5,128 nt of DNA, taken from the NCBI GenBank assembly GCA_018815265.1, contig JAHIYG010000197.1, positions 1 through 5,128 on the forward strand. The letters are read 5' to 3'. Position numbers and translations under genes: made by a program. How positions within the stretch are numbered: position 1 is the first letter of the stretch; each line of letters begins with the position of its first letter. Positions 1 to 5,128 of this stretch are shown one piece after another. Source of the stretch: Candidatus Altarchaeota archaeon. GTDB taxonomy: Archaea > Altiarchaeota > Altiarchaeia > IMC4 > SCGC-AAA252-I15. Below the pieces are notes generated by a model that saw nothing but the letters and a program-made list of their open reading frames with translations, did not search any database and was not told where the DNA came from.

Positions 1-315
1 GTTAGTTTTTGAAAAAAACGAGCGAGAGTTATTTCGTAGGTTGAAAAAACCATACAAACCAGGTTCTTTTTCCAATACCCATAGAACAAATTTATTTTGC
101 CCCGCTGAATATTCTTTTACCACTACTTTACCAATAATGGGTTTAGTGGATTCAGATTCGGTTATTTCATAGGATACACCGCCGATTGTTGATTTTGAAG
201 TTTTCCGTACAGAAAACGATGAATCCCCGGTTGAATTCCCCAGAATATTCAATAGAGCATATACACCAACCATCACAAACACAACCATTAAAACCACTAA
301 AATGCCTTTTTTCAT
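1..315 (-). CDS. Partial gene: unknown small membrane-anchored or secreted protein (C-terminus off the left edge)
   Basis: An open frame of 105 codons runs from ATG at 313-315 to the left edge with no stop, so the 3' end is missing. Residues 1-4 are MKKG. A strongly hydrophobic stretch at about residues 5-26 (rich in V, L, M) would serve as an N-terminal membrane anchor or uncleaved signal. Residues 27-45 are rich in Ser, Thr, Gly and Asn, as expected for an exposed linker. The rest (residues 46-105) alternates hydrophobic and polar residues and looks beta-rich, ending in an Asn/Arg/Ser/Phe-rich stretch. No Cys and no motif I recognise is present. The start is supported by the hydrophobic segment right after it and by a TATA-like element about 35 bases upstream; no Shine-Dalgarno sequence is visible. 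It lies downstream of and co-directional with the prenyltransferase gene, separated by 132 bases, so it probably has its own promoter. Function unknown; a link with the radical SAM genes is not shown. Confidence 0.65.
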   Translation of the reverse strand, partial: MKKGILVVLMVVFVMVGVYALLNILGNSTGDSSFSVRKTSKSTIGGVSYEITESESTKPIIGKVVVKEYSAGQNKFVLWVLEKEPGLYGFFNLRNNSRSFFSKTN

Positions 316-345
316 TAGTATATCAAATACTATTTTTCAATCAGA

Positions 346-355
346 GTTTATAAAC
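346..355 (-). promoter_or_regulatory. Candidate archaeal TATA box for the partial gene at 1-315
   Basis: GTTTATAAAC is a perfect 10-base palindrome containing TTTATAAA. Its centre is about 35 bases upstream of the ATG at 315, which would put transcription start near 324 and give a leader of roughly 9 bases. The bases upstream of it on the minus strand do not match the BRE consensus well, so the assignment is tentative. Confidence 0.4.
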
Positions 356-370
356 AATAGGATAACTAAA

Positions 371-395
371 GCAAAAGTGAGAAAATATGTAAAAG
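371..395 (-). terminator. Possible T-rich transcription end downstream of the UbiA-family gene
   Basis: On the minus strand, about 55-80 bases after the prenyltransferase stop codon, there are three T4 runs in 25 bases (CTTTT, ATTTT, CTTTT). Archaeal intrinsic termination uses T-rich tracts without needing a hairpin, but runs of five or more are usual, so this is weak. No convincing stem-loop was seen in 356-447. Confidence 0.22.
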
Positions 396-447
396 CATCC
401 CAGAAAGGTCATTTTAGCCAGAAATACGTGGAAGTCGATGATTTAGC

Positions 448-1287
448 TCACAGTAATGCAAGGTTAAGTAAGAGATAGAGTAATCCCTCCAAACCCAACA
501 GTCCATTGCGTAAATAATTGAAGTTAGAGCTGTTTGATGCATTAAAAACCTGAATTGCACGGATGATATTCAACAATATGGCTACAACAAACCAAGGAGC
601 ATATTCCGGGAGATAAAACAATAAAAAAGAAAAGGATAGGGCGATAAGAGCTGAGAAATAGATCAATAATTTTTTTATTCGTGAAGTACCAACTACAAAA
701 GCAGTTGTCTTCCTTCCAGTTCTTAGGTCAATCTTCAGATGGCTCAACTGATGAATCAATTCATAATAACCAAAGTAAAGGCCAAACAAAGAAGCCAAGA
801 TTATACCGAGGAAATTGATTGAATCAGCAATGAAAAAAACCTGAAATGACATGAGAGTCAATGATAGAGAGTTAAATAATACGTCCCAGAATGGACGGTT
901 TCTAAAGCGAAATGGGGGCACACTATATAGTGAAGTCAGTAAAATGCAAAGATAGGTCATTAAAAAAAATGTCGATGAGAATAACAATGGAAATGATAAC
1001 AGGATAATGAACAGTGGAAGGATAACATATGCTATTTTAACATTTGGAGAGTGTATTTTTGAAAAGTAATTTTTTTCATTTTCAATGATATTATCGAACA
1101 TGTCATTCAATGAGAAAGCATAGCAGTATGTAGCAGCAGTAATTAGGAGTATATAGACTGTTTTCACGTGAAACAATTCTAAATCGGTGAAAGTTAGTGC
1201 AATAACCACAAGGCCTAGATTCTTCACCCAGCCACTTATTCTGTATACCCTCAGCCCATTAAACAAAAATTTAAAAATATTTTTCAT
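448..1287 (-). CDS. UbiA-family membrane prenyltransferase
   Basis: A 279-residue, very hydrophobic protein with about eight to nine membrane segments. UbiA enzymes transfer an isoprenyl (or, in one branch, a phosphoribosyl) group within the membrane, using Mg2+ held by two Asp-rich motifs. Motif 1 is seen as N61-D62-x-x-D65-x-x-x-E69. The loop 'YSVPPFRFRNRPFWD' (121-135) matches the usual YSxPPxR...RPxxD signature. Motif 2 lies at 179-194 (H179, Q180, H183, D187, G191, T194); aligned with E. coli UbiA, the first Asp of DxxxD is His183 while D187, G191 and the following K/T residues are kept. 'WVKN' at 20-23 recalls the branch that includes decaprenyl-phosphate phosphoribosyltransferase. Length is normal. 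The ATG at 1285-1287 overlaps the end of the upstream radical SAM gene by 17 bases with no strong Shine-Dalgarno, so translation is probably coupled. It is the last gene of a three-gene run. Family membership is clear; the substrate (aromatic acceptor, glyceryl phosphate, polyprenyl phosphate) is not. Confidence 0.9.
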   Translation of the reverse strand: MKNIFKFLFNGLRVYRISGWVKNLGLVVIALTFTDLELFHVKTVYILLITAATYCYAFSLNDMFDNIIENEKNYFSKIHSPNVKIAYVILPLFIILLSFPLLFSSTFFLMTYLCILLTSLYSVPPFRFRNRPFWDVLFNSLSLTLMSFQVFFIADSINFLGIILASLFGLYFGYYELIHQLSHLKIDLRTGRKTTAFVVGTSRIKKLLIYFSALIALSFSFLLFYLPEYAPWFVVAILLNIIRAIQVFNASNSSNFNYLRNGLLGLEGLLYLLLNLALL

Positions 1288-2728
1288 ACATTCTTTTTCT
1301 CGACTGATATGACGAGTATCCAGCCACTAGCCGGTCATACACTAAGTTCGCAATCATTTGTACCCTATGCCCCACTGAAACATCACATAATAGCAACGAG
1401 CATGCATACAAGAGCACCCTATAAACACCATAACCTCTGGGATAAAAAGAATATGAACGCTTGATACAATACTCAAATAGGTCTTCAATGTTTTTTTCAC
1501 ATTGAAGTGAATTTTTGATGTTGCAAAATTCAGCGCGATATAGGTTCATGTCTTCTTTCTTGTCAATATTTGAAGTGCCAGAGATGTCACAACCAGGAAA
1601 TGGATCCAACATAAATGGTACTGGCCGGAACCTGCAATTCCCACCAGAGTATCTTTGGAGAGCGTCAAAAAAGTTATCTATGTCTTTTTTTATTTTAGGA
1701 ACATTATGTATTTCAAGTGCATTGACGATAAGATACACGCGAACCGTGAAGGGATACACACATATTCGTTTTAGGAACTGCTTGATTTTTTGTAAGCTGA
1801 TATTTGTTTGCATGCAATTATGAAATGCTTCGTCAGTCGACTGCACCCCCACAGAAACCATCGTGACATTCATTTCCTTGAGCAATTCCAAGACTTCGGA
1901 ATCCATAATGCTATTTAAGTCTGCCATTAAGCTATATTCCAGGTTATGGAGGTTATTTTTCCTCAGACCACCCATTAGCTTGGATAGATAGCCCTTATTC
2001 AACGGAAAATTATCATCCCTAAAAAATATCTTTTTATATCCAAGCCGCTTCATTTGAGAGATTTCATCGATAACAGCGTCGACATTTCTCAACCTCAATT
2101 TTCCACCATAAAAGTTTTTTATTGTGCAGAATGAACAGTTCTTAAAGCATCCCCTTGATGCAAGTATTATTGGGACTTTAAAGCGGACTCCACTCCGCAG
2201 TGGGAAGGGTAGAGAGTCCAAATCCCGTATCAATTTTCTTCTGCCAGTATACTTTATCTTAGAGCCTTTTTTGTATGCTATCCCAGGAATATTATCTATT
2301 CCTGAGTTTGCTTTCCTGTTTAGGAACTCCTCGAAAGTCTTCTCTCCCTCGCCGATAAACACATAGTCAAAAACATTCGTTTCTTCAAGGATATGCCTCC
2401 ATTGGAATGTGGGATAGTATCCCCCTAATATGATTGGAACATCGATGAGCTTTTTTATTTCAATTGCTATCTTTTCGGACTGAGGATAGTGGGGTGTTGC
2501 AGCACTGATTGCAACCAGGTCAGGTTTAATTGATTTCAATGCCTTTTTTACAGTGGTAAAATGCAAGTTTTCAACAAAGGAAACGTGGCCGTTTTTCTCT
2601 GCCACAGCCGCTAGATATAGTATGCCCAAAGGCATCGGTGAAAACAAGTCCTCATCTACCACACTGAATATTTTCTGAATTATTGTAGAGGAGGGCTCTA
2701 TTAAAGGGTTTACAAACAAAATCTTCAT
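1271..2728 (-). CDS. B12-binding-domain radical SAM protein
   Basis: A 485-residue class B-type radical SAM enzyme. Residues 1-135 form a Rossmann-like cobalamin-binding domain: beta strand 'MKILFVNP', then 'PLGILYLAAVAEKNGH' (33-48), 'KPDLVAISA' (68-76), 'ILGGYYPTF' (100-108) and 'GEGE' (126-129). No DxHxxG motif is present, which is common in this class, where cobalamin binds without a His ligand. The radical SAM core starts at about 185 with C194-x3-C198-x2-C201, the three ligands of the [4Fe-4S] cluster that cleaves SAM. 'RDDNF' (237-241) and 'VSVGVQS' (291-297) are typical core strands. A C-terminal region of about 85 residues (400-485) carries Cys 402, 410, 421, 443 and 448 and resembles nothing I know. 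Relatives do C-methylation, ring closures or C-C bond formation on lipids, tetrapyrroles and natural products. The ATG lies 1 base after the upstream stop, with a weak AGGT 9 bases before it (2738-2741). Class assignment is strong; substrate unknown. Confidence 0.92.
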   Translation of the reverse strand: MKILFVNPLIEPSSTIIQKIFSVVDEDLFSPMPLGILYLAAVAEKNGHVSFVENLHFTTVKKALKSIKPDLVAISAATPHYPQSEKIAIEIKKLIDVPIILGGYYPTFQWRHILEETNVFDYVFIGEGEKTFEEFLNRKANSGIDNIPGIAYKKGSKIKYTGRRKLIRDLDSLPFPLRSGVRFKVPIILASRGCFKNCSFCTIKNFYGGKLRLRNVDAVIDEISQMKRLGYKKIFFRDDNFPLNKGYLSKLMGGLRKNNLHNLEYSLMADLNSIMDSEVLELLKEMNVTMVSVGVQSTDEAFHNCMQTNISLQKIKQFLKRICVYPFTVRVYLIVNALEIHNVPKIKKDIDNFFDALQRYSGGNCRFRPVPFMLDPFPGCDISGTSNIDKKEDMNLYRAEFCNIKNSLQCEKNIEDLFEYCIKRSYSFYPRGYGVYRVLLYACSLLLCDVSVGHRVQMIANLVYDRLVAGYSSYQSRKRMYEKYF

Positions 2729-2729
2729 A

Positions 2730-3833
2730 TTAACTATACCTAATTTCCTCGATTAAGTTAAGGATTAAATCATATGTCGAGTACATATAATTGCAGTTAA
2801 GAGCCTTGCAACCCATATTGCAGGAGTTGATTCGTTGTGTGATATCTTTTCTAAGGATACCCTTCCAGGCATCTCCAATATCTGCATCATCGATTGTAGC
2901 GAATGGCTCCATCGCATAGCACAGCCTCATATTTCCTGATGAATCTATTTTTACTGTTTCACCAGTGTCACAGGAAAACATTCCATTGAATTTGTCAGGA
3001 GATGCGTAATAGGATTGTATTGCAGATAATTGTTTGAATGAATTGTGTATTGGAACACCCCTAGTTTTCAGCCGTATAATCGTGTCAAGCGCTTTTTCAG
3101 ACTCTTCGATAGTGGGCCATAATAATGACTTAGCCCTCCAATCCGGGGCAGACTCTAGGCTATAATTCAGATTCTTCCAAAGTGCTTGGAGGATTATGCC
3201 ATCAACGCCTAACGATTCAAAGAAAATAAGCATTTCTTCAACAGATGAGAGATTAGTTTTCATTAATATCGTCTGGACATAAACCCCCGTGTTATGTTTA
3301 AAGGACCTTATGTTTCTTAATCCGGCAACAGCTCTTTCAAAACAACCCCTTCGACCCCTGGTTTCATCATGTACATCAGGTATGTGGGAGTCAAGGGATA
3401 CTATGAGCTTATCAAGCCCTGAACCAACAATATTTTTTGTCTGCTCTTCATCCATGAAAAAACCGTTTGTTATCAAGGTGGCCGACAGACCCAATTGCTT
3501 TGCACAGGATATTATTTCGCAAACATCATCCCTCAAGAGAGGTTCCCCGCCAGTGATAGTTAAATGATAACAGCCCAGAAATTTCTTCATCCTAGATAAT
3601 GATTCCATTATCTTTTCGGTTGTCATGTCATGTGATTTAGTGTTTTTCCAGAAGTCACAGTGGACACACCTCAAACAGCATTTGTTAGTTATATCGATTG
3701 ATACTTGGGCAGGGTTATAAAATCTTGAGTACAGATTTATATTTGCCGACTTGAATAGTTTATTTGTGACTTTATGGACTCCAATACAGATAGTGTTTTT
3801 GGAGAATTTCATATGAAGACAATAGACTTGCAT
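2730..3833 (-). CDS. Radical SAM protein with SPASM/twitch-like C-terminal Cys cluster
   Basis: A 367-residue radical SAM enzyme (360 if started at Met8). The cluster motif is C52-x3-C56-x2-C59 within 'NKCCLRCVHCDFW'; an adjacent C53 is not a canonical ligand. Further core motifs are 'TGGEPLL' (94-100, SAM amino-group binding), 'ITNG' (121-124) and 'VSLDS' (145-149), followed by the usual 'HDETRGRRGCFERA'. The C-terminal part has C288, then 'IDSSGNMRLC' ending at C305, then C338-x3-C342-x4-C347. That is the outline of a SPASM or twitch domain holding an additional Fe-S cluster, as in PqqE/AnSME/AhbC-like enzymes that act on peptides or tetrapyrroles. It is first of a run with the B12 radical SAM and UbiA genes; its stop and the next ATG are 1 base apart. 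The start is uncertain: the ATG at 3831-3833 gives the longest frame, but the ATG at 3810-3812 ('MKFSKNT') is also possible. Neither has a Shine-Dalgarno. Superfamily is certain, reaction unknown. Confidence 0.92.
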   Translation of the reverse strand: MQVYCLHMKFSKNTICIGVHKVTNKLFKSANINLYSRFYNPAQVSIDITNKCCLRCVHCDFWKNTKSHDMTTEKIMESLSRMKKFLGCYHLTITGGEPLLRDDVCEIISCAKQLGLSATLITNGFFMDEEQTKNIVGSGLDKLIVSLDSHIPDVHDETRGRRGCFERAVAGLRNIRSFKHNTGVYVQTILMKTNLSSVEEMLIFFESLGVDGIILQALWKNLNYSLESAPDWRAKSLLWPTIEESEKALDTIIRLKTRGVPIHNSFKQLSAIQSYYASPDKFNGMFSCDTGETVKIDSSGNMRLCYAMEPFATIDDADIGDAWKGILRKDITQRINSCNMGCKALNCNYMYSTYDLILNLIEEIRYS

Positions 3834-3837
3834 TGAT

Positions 3838-3854
3838 ATTAAATGGTATAAAAA
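3838..3854 (+). promoter_or_regulatory. Archaeal BRE plus TATA promoter giving a leaderless mRNA for the gene at 3877
   Basis: TATAAAAA occupies 3847-3854, centred about 27 bases before the ATG at 3877. ATTAAA at 3838-3843 fits the archaeal BRE consensus RNWAAW, with its AA pair at -35/-34 if the start codon is +1. The geometry therefore predicts transcription beginning at or within a base or two of the start codon. No Shine-Dalgarno sequence precedes that ATG, which agrees with leaderless translation. Confidence 0.6.
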
Positions 3855-3876
3855 AAGAATAGAATACCCTTATGAC

Positions 3877-4899
3877 ATGGAACCGTTAAGATTCTTTAAA
3901 AAAAGTTTGAGGGCTTTGAACACGGCCATTAGAATAAGAAACGGTGCTAGAGTACCTTTTAGGATAACCCACATAACAACTACAAGATGTAACCTAAGAT
4001 GCAAATATTGTGGACGGTGGAATTCAGAAAAAAAGGACATGTCCACTGGGGAGATTTTAAGTGCAATGGACGAGTTCAGTTCTGCGGGCACTAGAGCATG
4101 GGATTTCTCAGGGGGTGAGCCATTGATTAGAGAGGATATTGGAGAGCTAGTGGATAAAGCATATGAGCTTGATTTTTCCTGCGTCCTGGTGACTAACGGC
4201 ACATTACTGAAGGAGCGTCTTGCAGACGTTAAGAAAATAAAAAAAATTGGAGCCATCAATATCTCCCTTGACGGGCCGAAAGAGATACACGACATCATCA
4301 GAGGAAAGGGATCGTTTGACAGGGCATTAGAGGGCATAAAATACGCAAAGTCAAAAGGCTATAAGGTTCATTTGAGTTCTGTGATTTCAAGGGAAAACAC
4401 ACAGAAAGGCTGTAAATCCTTATTTGACCTTTTTGACATTGCCAAGGGTTTAGACTGCCCGATTTATCTCCAGCCAGTTTATAACAGCAGGTACAACCAT
4501 GAAAAATTTCCCTCTTTGATTCCTGATGAAAAAGACCATAAAAAGGCCATCAACCTGATAAGGGCCTTTAAATATGATAATCCAACTCTAAACCAAACCT
4601 CTGAAAGAACGCTTCGTTGGTTTGAGGGAGCGTTTTCAGATGAGCAGAAGTGGGACTGCCTTGCTGGGAGGGCATATGCTTTTCTTTTTCCTGACGGAGT
4701 TGTTGCCCCCTGTTTTTTTAAGGAGGATAAGGGGATTAATGGATTGGAAAATGGTTTTTCAAAAGCATTTCAGATGCTTGAACTACCTGATCCAATGTGC
4801 AAGTGCATGATAACATGCTGTGTTGAAAGCAACTTCCAGTATGGACTCTCGATTTCAGAGGTAGAAGCGCAGATAAAAAGGTTTTTCACTAATAAGTGA
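3877..4899 (+). CDS. Radical SAM protein with SPASM/twitch-like C-terminal domain
   Basis: A 340-residue radical SAM enzyme. After a basic, amphipathic N-terminal 28 residues, the core opens with 'ITHITTTRCNLRCKYCGRW'; the [4Fe-4S] ligands are C38-x3-C42-x2-C45. 'SGGEPL' (78-83), 'VTNG' (105-108), 'ISLDG' (129-133) and 'HDIIRGKGSFDRALEGI' (138-154) are standard for the MoaA/PqqE/SPASM grouping. The C-terminal domain has 'WDCLAGR' with C261 and 'FPDGVVAPC' with C279, then C308, C310, C314 and C315. This is a twitch/SPASM layout expected to bind at least one auxiliary Fe-S cluster. Arginine codons are 18 AGA/AGG to 3 CGN. The ATG at 3877 is chosen because an archaeal BRE/TATA pair sits at leaderless distance and homologous sequence starts soon after. 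It is divergent from a similar gene across 43 bases and is followed after 4 bases by a B12-binding gene, so those two are probably co-transcribed. Which molecule it acts on cannot be told. Confidence 0.93.
   Translation: MEPLRFFKKSLRALNTAIRIRNGARVPFRITHITTTRCNLRCKYCGRWNSEKKDMSTGEILSAMDEFSSAGTRAWDFSGGEPLIREDIGELVDKAYELDFSCVLVTNGTLLKERLADVKKIKKIGAINISLDGPKEIHDIIRGKGSFDRALEGIKYAKSKGYKVHLSSVISRENTQKGCKSLFDLFDIAKGLDCPIYLQPVYNSRYNHEKFPSLIPDEKDHKKAINLIRAFKYDNPTLNQTSERTLRWFEGAFSDEQKWDCLAGRAYAFLFPDGVVAPCFFKEDKGINGLENGFSKAFQMLELPDPMCKCMITCCVESNFQYGLSISEVEAQIKRFFTNK
3895..3904 (-). promoter_or_regulatory. Candidate minus-strand TATA element for the 3833-to-448 gene run
   Basis: On the minus strand this reads TTTTTTTAAA, centred about 66 bases upstream of the ATG at 3833, and would place transcription start near 3872 with a leader of roughly 39 bases. 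It lies inside the 5' end of the divergent gene. The alternative is the minus-strand reading of the TATA box at 3847-3854 (TTTTTATA), which would start transcription near 3823. That is downstream of Met1 and would force use of Met8 at 3812, but no BRE precedes it in that direction. Neither is secure. Confidence 0.25.
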
Positions 4900-4900
4900 T
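4896..4900 (+). promoter_or_regulatory. Possible ribosome binding site for the gene at 4904
   Basis: GTGAT matches the 3' half of the AGGAGGTGAT sequence complementary to the archaeal 16S rRNA tail and ends 3 bases before the ATG, so the core pairing would sit at a usual spacing. It overlaps the stop codon of the preceding gene. Five bases is a short match, so it may be chance. Confidence 0.3.
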
Positions 4901-4903
4901 GCC

Positions 4904-5128
4904 ATGAAAGTCGCATTGATTAGTCCGTTTGACATCCATACTTATCCACTTAATCTGGGATACTTGGCTTCTTCGATATGTGAAGAACACGATGTGATAA
5001 TATTTGATTTGGCGTTGATACAAGACGAGGAAAGATTACATAAGAAAATTAAAGAGTTCAACCCAGACATCGCAGGATTCACGACAAATACACCATATAT
5101 TAAAAAAACACTGGAGCACATAAGGGTA
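4904..5128 (+). CDS. Partial gene: B12-binding-domain protein, probably radical SAM (3' end off the right edge)
   Basis: An open frame of 75 codons runs from ATG at 4904-4906 to the right edge without a stop. It reads like the N-terminal cobalamin-binding domain of a B12 radical SAM protein: 'MKVALISPF' as the first strand, 'YPLNLGYLASSICEEHDV' (14-31), 'KEFNPDIAGFTTNTP' (53-67) and 'KKTLEHIR'. These line up with 'MKILFVNP', 'PLGILYLAAVAEKNGH', 'KPDLVAISAATPHYP' in the complete B12 radical SAM gene at 1271-2728, though the two are clearly diverged. No DxHxxG motif is seen in the part present. The CxxxCxxC core would lie beyond the edge, so radical SAM identity is inferred from the domain and the neighbours. 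The start follows the upstream stop by 4 bases; GTGAT at 4896-4900 can pair with the 16S tail at a reasonable distance, suggesting a Shine-Dalgarno-led internal cistron. Confidence 0.82.
   Translation, partial: MKVALISPFDIHTYPLNLGYLASSICEEHDVIIFDLALIQDEERLHKKIKEFNPDIAGFTTNTPYIKKTLEHIRV

Noticed and set aside
317..331. Inverted repeat AGTAT-atcaa-ATACT just before the start of the left-edge gene
   Set aside because: Arms of only 5 bases in AT-rich DNA are expected by chance; its place near the predicted transcription start is suggestive of an operator but not enough to call.
1515..2366. Plus-strand open frames at 1515-1823 and 2124-2366
   Set aside because: Both lie antisense within the well-supported B12 radical SAM gene and show no protein-family character.
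3289..3567. Plus-strand open frame opposite the SPASM-like radical SAM gene
   Set aside because: It is antisense to the conserved core of that gene, including the GGEP region, and is low in recognisable motifs.
448..3833. Menaquinone (futalosine) pathway: UbiA (MqnP) with radical SAM MqnC/MqnE
   Set aside because: The radical SAM proteins here carry B12-binding or SPASM-like domains, which MqnC and MqnE do not, and no other Mqn gene is present.
3870..4337. Minus-strand 155-codon open frame opposite the radical SAM gene
   Set aside because: It is antisense to the strongly supported CxxxCxxC-containing coding region and has no recognisable domain or start signal.
4622..4810. Small plus-strand open frame in another frame within the radical SAM gene
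   Set aside because: It is fully contained in the real gene and has no independent start signal.
2730..4899. Alternative heme pathway enzymes AhbC/AhbD (radical SAM with extra C-terminal Cys), with UbiA as heme O synthase
   Set aside because: The general layout is similar, but there is no siroheme decarboxylase (AhbA/AhbB) gene and the UbiA protein lacks the look of heme O synthase. I cannot support this from the motifs; a tree would settle it.
3877..4899. HpnH-type adenosylhopane synthase
   Set aside because: Size and the CxxxCxxC motif fit, but the C-terminus has the 'PDGxVxPC' twitch/SPASM form and no hopanoid genes are present.
1..5128. tRNA/rRNA genes, CRISPR repeats, transposase or attachment sites
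   Set aside because: No cloverleaf-like sequence, regularly spaced repeats, terminal inverted repeats or transposase motifs were seen; nearly all the window is coding.

Overview
The window most likely comes from an archaeon. About 80-85% of arginines in the clearest gene (3877-4899) use AGA/AGG (18 of 21 by hand count). Its start codon has no Shine-Dalgarno sequence, but lies 27 bases downstream of the centre of a TATA box that has a matching BRE element in front of it, which is the classic archaeal leaderless arrangement. The DNA is AT-rich and gene-dense, with no RNA gene, insertion sequence or CRISPR array. No gene-free stretch exceeds 300 bases. The lineage cannot be fixed from the sequence alone; a methanogen-like or related euryarchaeon is a guess.

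Layout: (1) Bases 1-315, minus strand, are the N-terminal part of an unrecognised small membrane-anchored or secreted protein, cut by the left edge. (2) Bases 316-447 are a short intergenic region with a possible TATA box for that gene and a weak T-rich 3' end for the gene to its right. (3) Bases 448-3833, minus strand, are a tight three-gene run, transcribed right to left: a SPASM/twitch-type radical SAM enzyme, then (1 base later) a B12-binding-domain radical SAM enzyme, then (overlapping by 17 bases) an integral-membrane UbiA-family prenyltransferase. (4) Bases 3834-3876 form a 43-base divergent promoter region. (5) Bases 3877-5128, plus strand, hold a second SPASM/twitch-type radical SAM enzyme, followed 4 bases later by the start of a second B12-binding protein, cut by the right edge.

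The core is therefore a mirror image: on each side of one small intergenic region, a SPASM/twitch radical SAM gene is followed immediately by a B12-binding (radical SAM) gene. The left arm also carries a UbiA-type prenyltransferase. A plausible reading is a pathway that attaches or builds an isoprenoid group in the membrane and modifies it, or its acceptor, by several radical steps (C-methylation, C-C bond formation, or similar). This is inference: none of the substrates can be read from the sequence, and no gene here matches a characterised pathway that I can name with confidence.
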